Positions 61,043-64,000 of a stretch of DNA of 64,000 bases are shown here, piece by piece (within the stretch, counting starts at the first letter, position 1; every line of letters starts with the position of its first letter). The position numbers and the translations under genes were made by a program. This stretch comes from Polynucleobacter sp. MG-Unter2-18 (GTDB lineage: Bacteria; Pseudomonadota; Gammaproteobacteria; Burkholderiales; Burkholderiaceae), in contig NZ_CP061302.1 of the NCBI RefSeq assembly GCF_018687675.1, positions 508,192 through 572,191 on the forward strand, written 5' to 3'. A model generated the notes under the pieces. It ran no database searches. It worked only from the letters and a program-made list of their open reading frames with translations, and was not told the DNA's origin.

Positions 61043-63235
61043 TTAAGCCCCTGCTGGAATATTGGAGCTGGAAACAAATGTTTCAACACCAGCTTCGATA
61101 ACGTTGAACGGAATATCTAAAGCCCAAGCAGCCCCAATGGCAGCTGAAAGACTTAAGTTGGGAGCCCAATCAAGGGATGCATCTCTCACACTTGGTGGGA
61201 TGGGGATAACTAATTTATCTAACTTACCCTGTTTGAGGGTGATGAAAGATAAGCCCACAATAATTGAGCGGCCATCTTTTTCTTGGTGAGCAGCTATTAC
61301 AGGGGAGGCTGGGTCTTGAGAGAAGTACATCACTTCACCCTTGCTGAGTTCAGCCATTTTCACAATCATGGAGTCATCTGCATTTAACACGCTAGTACCT
61401 GTCGGTAATACGACATCAACTTGGGTTCGAACCACGTTAAATAATTGATCTTCCTCGCTAATGTAGTGTTCTGGAAAGAGCTTAAGCGGATCAATGTTGA
61501 GAACGATGCCAACTTGACATTGGTCGTATGCGAGACCTTCTAGCAAAAGAGAGGCATTGTCATTTTCAATTACAGCGACTTCGATGGCCCTATTTTGTAG
61601 TGTACGTCGCGCATTATCCCAATGAGAAGAGGAGGTTTGCTTAATGGTACGGCTACCGAAATACAAGCCATTAGAAGTGGAGAGCCCAACATGCGCGTTA
61701 GTCAGTCTAATAAAATGGGCAACCATTTCAGCGACGATGGTTCTTCCGGAATTGCCACTAATGCCAACAATAGGAATCCTAAAATCGTAACCTGGCGGGA
61801 ATAAATGATTTGCAATTTCTTCGCCTACGGGTTGAGGTTTGCCGCTGGCAGGTTTTAAATGCATCAATAAGCCAGGACCTGCATTGACCTCGACGATGGC
61901 AGCATTCTGTGACTCTAGTGGTTTACTAATATCTTGGGCCACAAGGTCAATACCAGCAATTTCTAATCCTACTACGCGTGCAGCCAGAGCAACTTGATGA
62001 GCTACTTCAGGGTGAACTAAATCGGTTACATCAAATGCAACGTTACCGTTACTTTGAATGAGTACCTTTTGATCAATGCTGGGAATGCTGTCACCAGTGA
62101 GTTTCTGGCGTGCAAGCTCTAACTCAACTGCAGAATCGATACGAACTGGATTGAGAGGGCACTCTTCGGTGGTACCCCGACGTGGGTCAGAATTAATTTG
62201 AATCTGAATGAGTTCAAGAACGGTATGTTTGCCATCCCCCGTAATCCAAACGGTTTCACCTTTGGCGGCTGCCACTACTTTATTGCCTACTACCAATAGG
62301 CGATGTTCGTCACCGATGATATGTCGCTCTACTAAAACTTCACTACCTTCGTTAATAGCAACAGCATATGCCGCTTCAATTTCTTGTTGGGTGTAAAGAT
62401 TGATAAATACACCACGACCATGATTGCCATCGATTGGCTTTACAACTACTGGCAGGCCAATATCTTGCGCCGCTTCCCAGGCATCATCCGGACTAGTAAC
62501 AGTTCTACCCTCTGGAGTGGGGACGCCAGCACTGGCAAGTAAGCTCTTGGTAAGGTCTTTATCGCGCGAGATAGTTTCTGCGATGGCACTGGTTTGGTCA
62601 GTTTCTGCTGTCCAAATACGTCTTTGCTTAGAACCATATCCAAGTTGTACTAAATTGCCGCTAGATAGCCTGATGTAGGGAATTTCTCGTGCGGTTGCAG
62701 CGTTGACGATGCAGGCTGTACTGGGACCAAGACAGAGGTCATCGCTTAAATCGCGAAGGTCTTCAACAATCTGTTCTCTTTGCGCAATAGCATCGCCATT
62801 ATCTTTAATTAGGGTGAGGAGAAGATCGCGTGCAAACTGAAAGGCCTGCAATGTCACTGCCTCTTCGGTAGCGCTCACAATGACTTTGTATACGCCTCGA
62901 CGACCACCGTCCCGAGCTCTTCCAAAGCCACCCGCAATGCCAGCTAAGTTTTGCAGCTCAATGGTGAGGTGTTCCAGAATATGTCCAGGCCAAGTACCTT
63001 CTTCAACGCGCTTTAAAAACCCGCCTGGCTCTCCGTAGCTGCAGCGATGCTCATGCAGGCTGGGAAGGCACTTACTAAGGCGATCGTAGAAACCGGGAAT
63101 GAGGTCAGATGGATAATCTTCCAAGTCGCCGATATCAATCAATACCTCAAGCGCTGGGTTGTAGCTCCACATATTGGGGCCACGAAGATGTCTATGGCTC
63201 AGGATTTCAATGGTTTTATCTAGTAATTGGGGCAT
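61043..63235 (-). CDS. Second cyanophycin synthetase-like protein, shortened and with altered P-loop
   Basis: 730-residue CphA homologue encoded just upstream of cphA with zero spacing. Its N-domain is canonical (RGPNMWSYNPALE, GTWPGHILEHLTIELQNLAG, GVYKVIVSATEEA) and the ATP-grasp domain is intact (KPIDGNHGRGV, AAIVEVNAGPGLLMHLKPA). In the Mur-ligase domain the P-loop is GNSGRTIV (494-501), Arg replacing Lys, and the C-terminal Mur domain of about 120 residues is missing. Tandem cphA/cphA' pairs are known in betaproteobacteria such as Ralstonia. It may be a primase, scaffold or dipeptide-using partner of CphA. Role inferred. Confidence 0.88.
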   Translation of the reverse strand: MPQLLDKTIEILSHRHLRGPNMWSYNPALEVLIDIGDLEDYPSDLIPGFYDRLSKCLPSLHEHRCSYGEPGGFLKRVEEGTWPGHILEHLTIELQNLAGIAGGFGRARDGGRRGVYKVIVSATEEAVTLQAFQFARDLLLTLIKDNGDAIAQREQIVEDLRDLSDDLCLGPSTACIVNAATAREIPYIRLSSGNLVQLGYGSKQRRIWTAETDQTSAIAETISRDKDLTKSLLASAGVPTPEGRTVTSPDDAWEAAQDIGLPVVVKPIDGNHGRGVFINLYTQQEIEAAYAVAINEGSEVLVERHIIGDEHRLLVVGNKVVAAAKGETVWITGDGKHTVLELIQIQINSDPRRGTTEECPLNPVRIDSAVELELARQKLTGDSIPSIDQKVLIQSNGNVAFDVTDLVHPEVAHQVALAARVVGLEIAGIDLVAQDISKPLESQNAAIVEVNAGPGLLMHLKPASGKPQPVGEEIANHLFPPGYDFRIPIVGISGNSGRTIVAEMVAHFIRLTNAHVGLSTSNGLYFGSRTIKQTSSSHWDNARRTLQNRAIEVAVIENDNASLLLEGLAYDQCQVGIVLNIDPLKLFPEHYISEEDQLFNVVRTQVDVVLPTGTSVLNADDSMIVKMAELSKGEVMYFSQDPASPVIAAHQEKDGRSIIVGLSFITLKQGKLDKLVIPIPPSVRDASLDWAPNLSLSAAIGAAWALDIPFNVIEAGVETFVSSSNIPAGA

Positions 63236-63361
63236 ATGTGGAGTGGGGGATCACGGCGCCAACATGGAAAATGAGGGCGGAGATGTCTCAGACTGTCTCT
63301 CTGGTTCTAGTAATTATTCAAAATCCACAAAATTAGCAAAAATGCTTAAAAAAGCCTACTT

Positions 63362-63398
63362 TGTCAATTTAACGGCTTTCTACCCACTAAAGTTGACA
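63362..63398. promoter_or_regulatory. Divergent -35-like elements between cphA genes and ABC gene
   Basis: TGTCAA (63362-63367) and TTGACA (63393-63398) form a perfect inverted pair, i.e. a consensus -35 hexamer on each strand, pointing outward in the 210-bp divergent region. I cannot find strong -10 boxes at correct spacing, so this may instead be an operator dyad. A TATACT (63430-63435) is close to the ABC gene start. Confidence 0.3.
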
Positions 63399-63445
63399 GT
63401 ATTAGTAAATCTAAAAAACTGAGCTCCACTATACTTTTAGGATTA

Positions 63446-64000
63446 ATGAAGCCTGAAATTTCCCCATCCGCCCACACTTTGCCAGGTCATTGGGCTAGTG
63501 TTTTAGAGGCTTCTCAATCCCCAGTAAAAGATCTCAACTCCATACTGGCATGGGTTGAGCTTGATCTCGATGGTGAAATGCGCTTTGAGAAAAGCCTGCT
63601 TTGCTTGATTCCTACAGGTCTATTTTGGAGTGACGGTATTCGCTCGGAATTCTGGCCGATTAGCCCTGGAGCCCATCTTTTGCATGGCGACCACGCTGGA
63701 GTAGGGCATCTCAAGCTGGAGTCTGAGGCTAGCCTACTACGACTCTGGTACTTCACTTTGGCCGTTAATCCTCAAGTATTGCGTCTGCAGAGTGGTTTTA
63801 GGCAGTTAATTCGGGGTGACCAGATTGGTAACGAGCCCGAGGCTTCTGAATACGATAAGCAGGTTTGTCCGGTGTGTTTAAGCCCTAAGCCTGCTAACTC
63901 AGACGCTTGCCCAACGTGCGATCCAGAAGAGGATGCCCCTCCATCGACTTGGACTTTATTTAAGTTGTGGCGCTTTGCACGCCCCTATAAAAAAGAGCTC
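63446..64000 (+). CDS. ABC transporter with N-terminal accessory domain and zinc ribbon (3' end outside the window)
   Basis: 185 codons are open to the window edge. The first 120 residues form a soluble domain (LAWVELDLDGEMRFEKSLL, LFWSDGIRSEFWPISPG, LLHGDHAGVGHLKLE). A four-cysteine knuckle follows: CPVC and CPTC separated by 11 residues (VCPVCLSPKPANSDACPTC). The last visible part, TWTLFKLWRFARPYKKEL, is the usual lead-in to an ABC exporter membrane domain. I believe it belongs to an ABC group found next to cyanophycin genes, which the divergent position supports, but the ATPase itself is not in view. Confidence 0.7.
   Translation, partial: MKPEISPSAHTLPGHWASVLEASQSPVKDLNSILAWVELDLDGEMRFEKSLLCLIPTGLFWSDGIRSEFWPISPGAHLLHGDHAGVGHLKLESEASLLRLWYFTLAVNPQVLRLQSGFRQLIRGDQIGNEPEASEYDKQVCPVCLSPKPANSDACPTCDPEEDAPPSTWTLFKLWRFARPYKKEL

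Noticed and set aside
61043..63235. Second cphA as a pseudogene
   Set aside because: The frame is open for 730 codons with conserved N- and ATP-grasp domains and coupled spacing to cphA, so it looks maintained in spite of the altered P-loop.

Overview
The window is a dense, almost gap-free chromosomal segment of a betaproteobacterium of the order Burkholderiales. The gene content and order fit the small-genome freshwater genus Polynucleobacter: moderate GC, 4-bp ATGA overlaps, a yebC-purD-hemF-nadD-rsfS-rlmH-maf-rng cluster, lptFG divergent from pepA-holC, 6S RNA behind zapA, a DUF3460 gene and tandem cyanophycin synthetases. The genus is an inference. I see no insertion sequence, prophage, integrase, CRISPR array or rRNA operon. 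The only mobile-looking item is a YefM-YoeB toxin-antitoxin pair.

Layout: 1-6.5 kb (minus) carries housekeeping genes for RNA processing, ribosome maturation, NAD, haem and purine synthesis. A tRNA-Leu(CAA) follows, then cysB and lptFG. Genes 10.1-13.0 kb (plus) are pepA, holC and lgt. 13.2-17.1 kb is a malonate module: malonyl-CoA decarboxylase, a Bug/TctC binding protein and malonyl-CoA synthetase. 17.2-18.8 kb holds a TSUP exporter, 6S RNA, zapA and a small coiled-coil gene. 18.8-23.8 kb is a cobalamin uptake operon btuB-F-C-D behind a cobalamin riboswitch. 23.9-30.2 kb is an oxalate island: a Crp-family regulator, oxalyl-CoA decarboxylase, two formyl-CoA transferases and a stand-alone formyl hydrolase of ALDH1L1 type. 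A perfect FNR-like palindrome lies between regulator and oxc. 30.5-39.3 kb contains a flavin-type stress protein, panC, scpA, DUF3460, metG, fdhD, dcd, a large Orn/Lys/Arg decarboxylase and yefM-yoeB.

39.3-50.5 kb has TRAP permeases without a binding protein, argH, hemC-hemD, ubiC, an RhlE-type helicase with a strongly structured leader, leuE, an aldehyde dehydrogenase, msrA and pdxH. 50.5-58.4 kb (plus) has tcdA, an amino-acid permease with alanine dehydrogenase, a GDT1-type manganese exporter, pepN and fbp. The window ends with two tandem cyanophycin synthetases (minus) and a divergent, truncated ABC transporter that is probably linked to cyanophycin.

Working together: malonate and oxalate are products of sunlight acting on humic matter, so the two dicarboxylate modules suggest a humic-water lifestyle. 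FdhD would help activate the formate dehydrogenase needed to finish oxalate oxidation. Alanine dehydrogenase, the amino-acid permease, argH and the Lys/Arg decarboxylase feed or drain the amino-nitrogen pools from which cyanophycin (Asp-Arg) is made. The most interesting regions are the formyl hydrolase fused transcriptionally to a second Frc, the FNR-like box, the reciprocal degeneration of the two CphA proteins with their neighbouring ABC protein, and the hairpin leader of rhlE.
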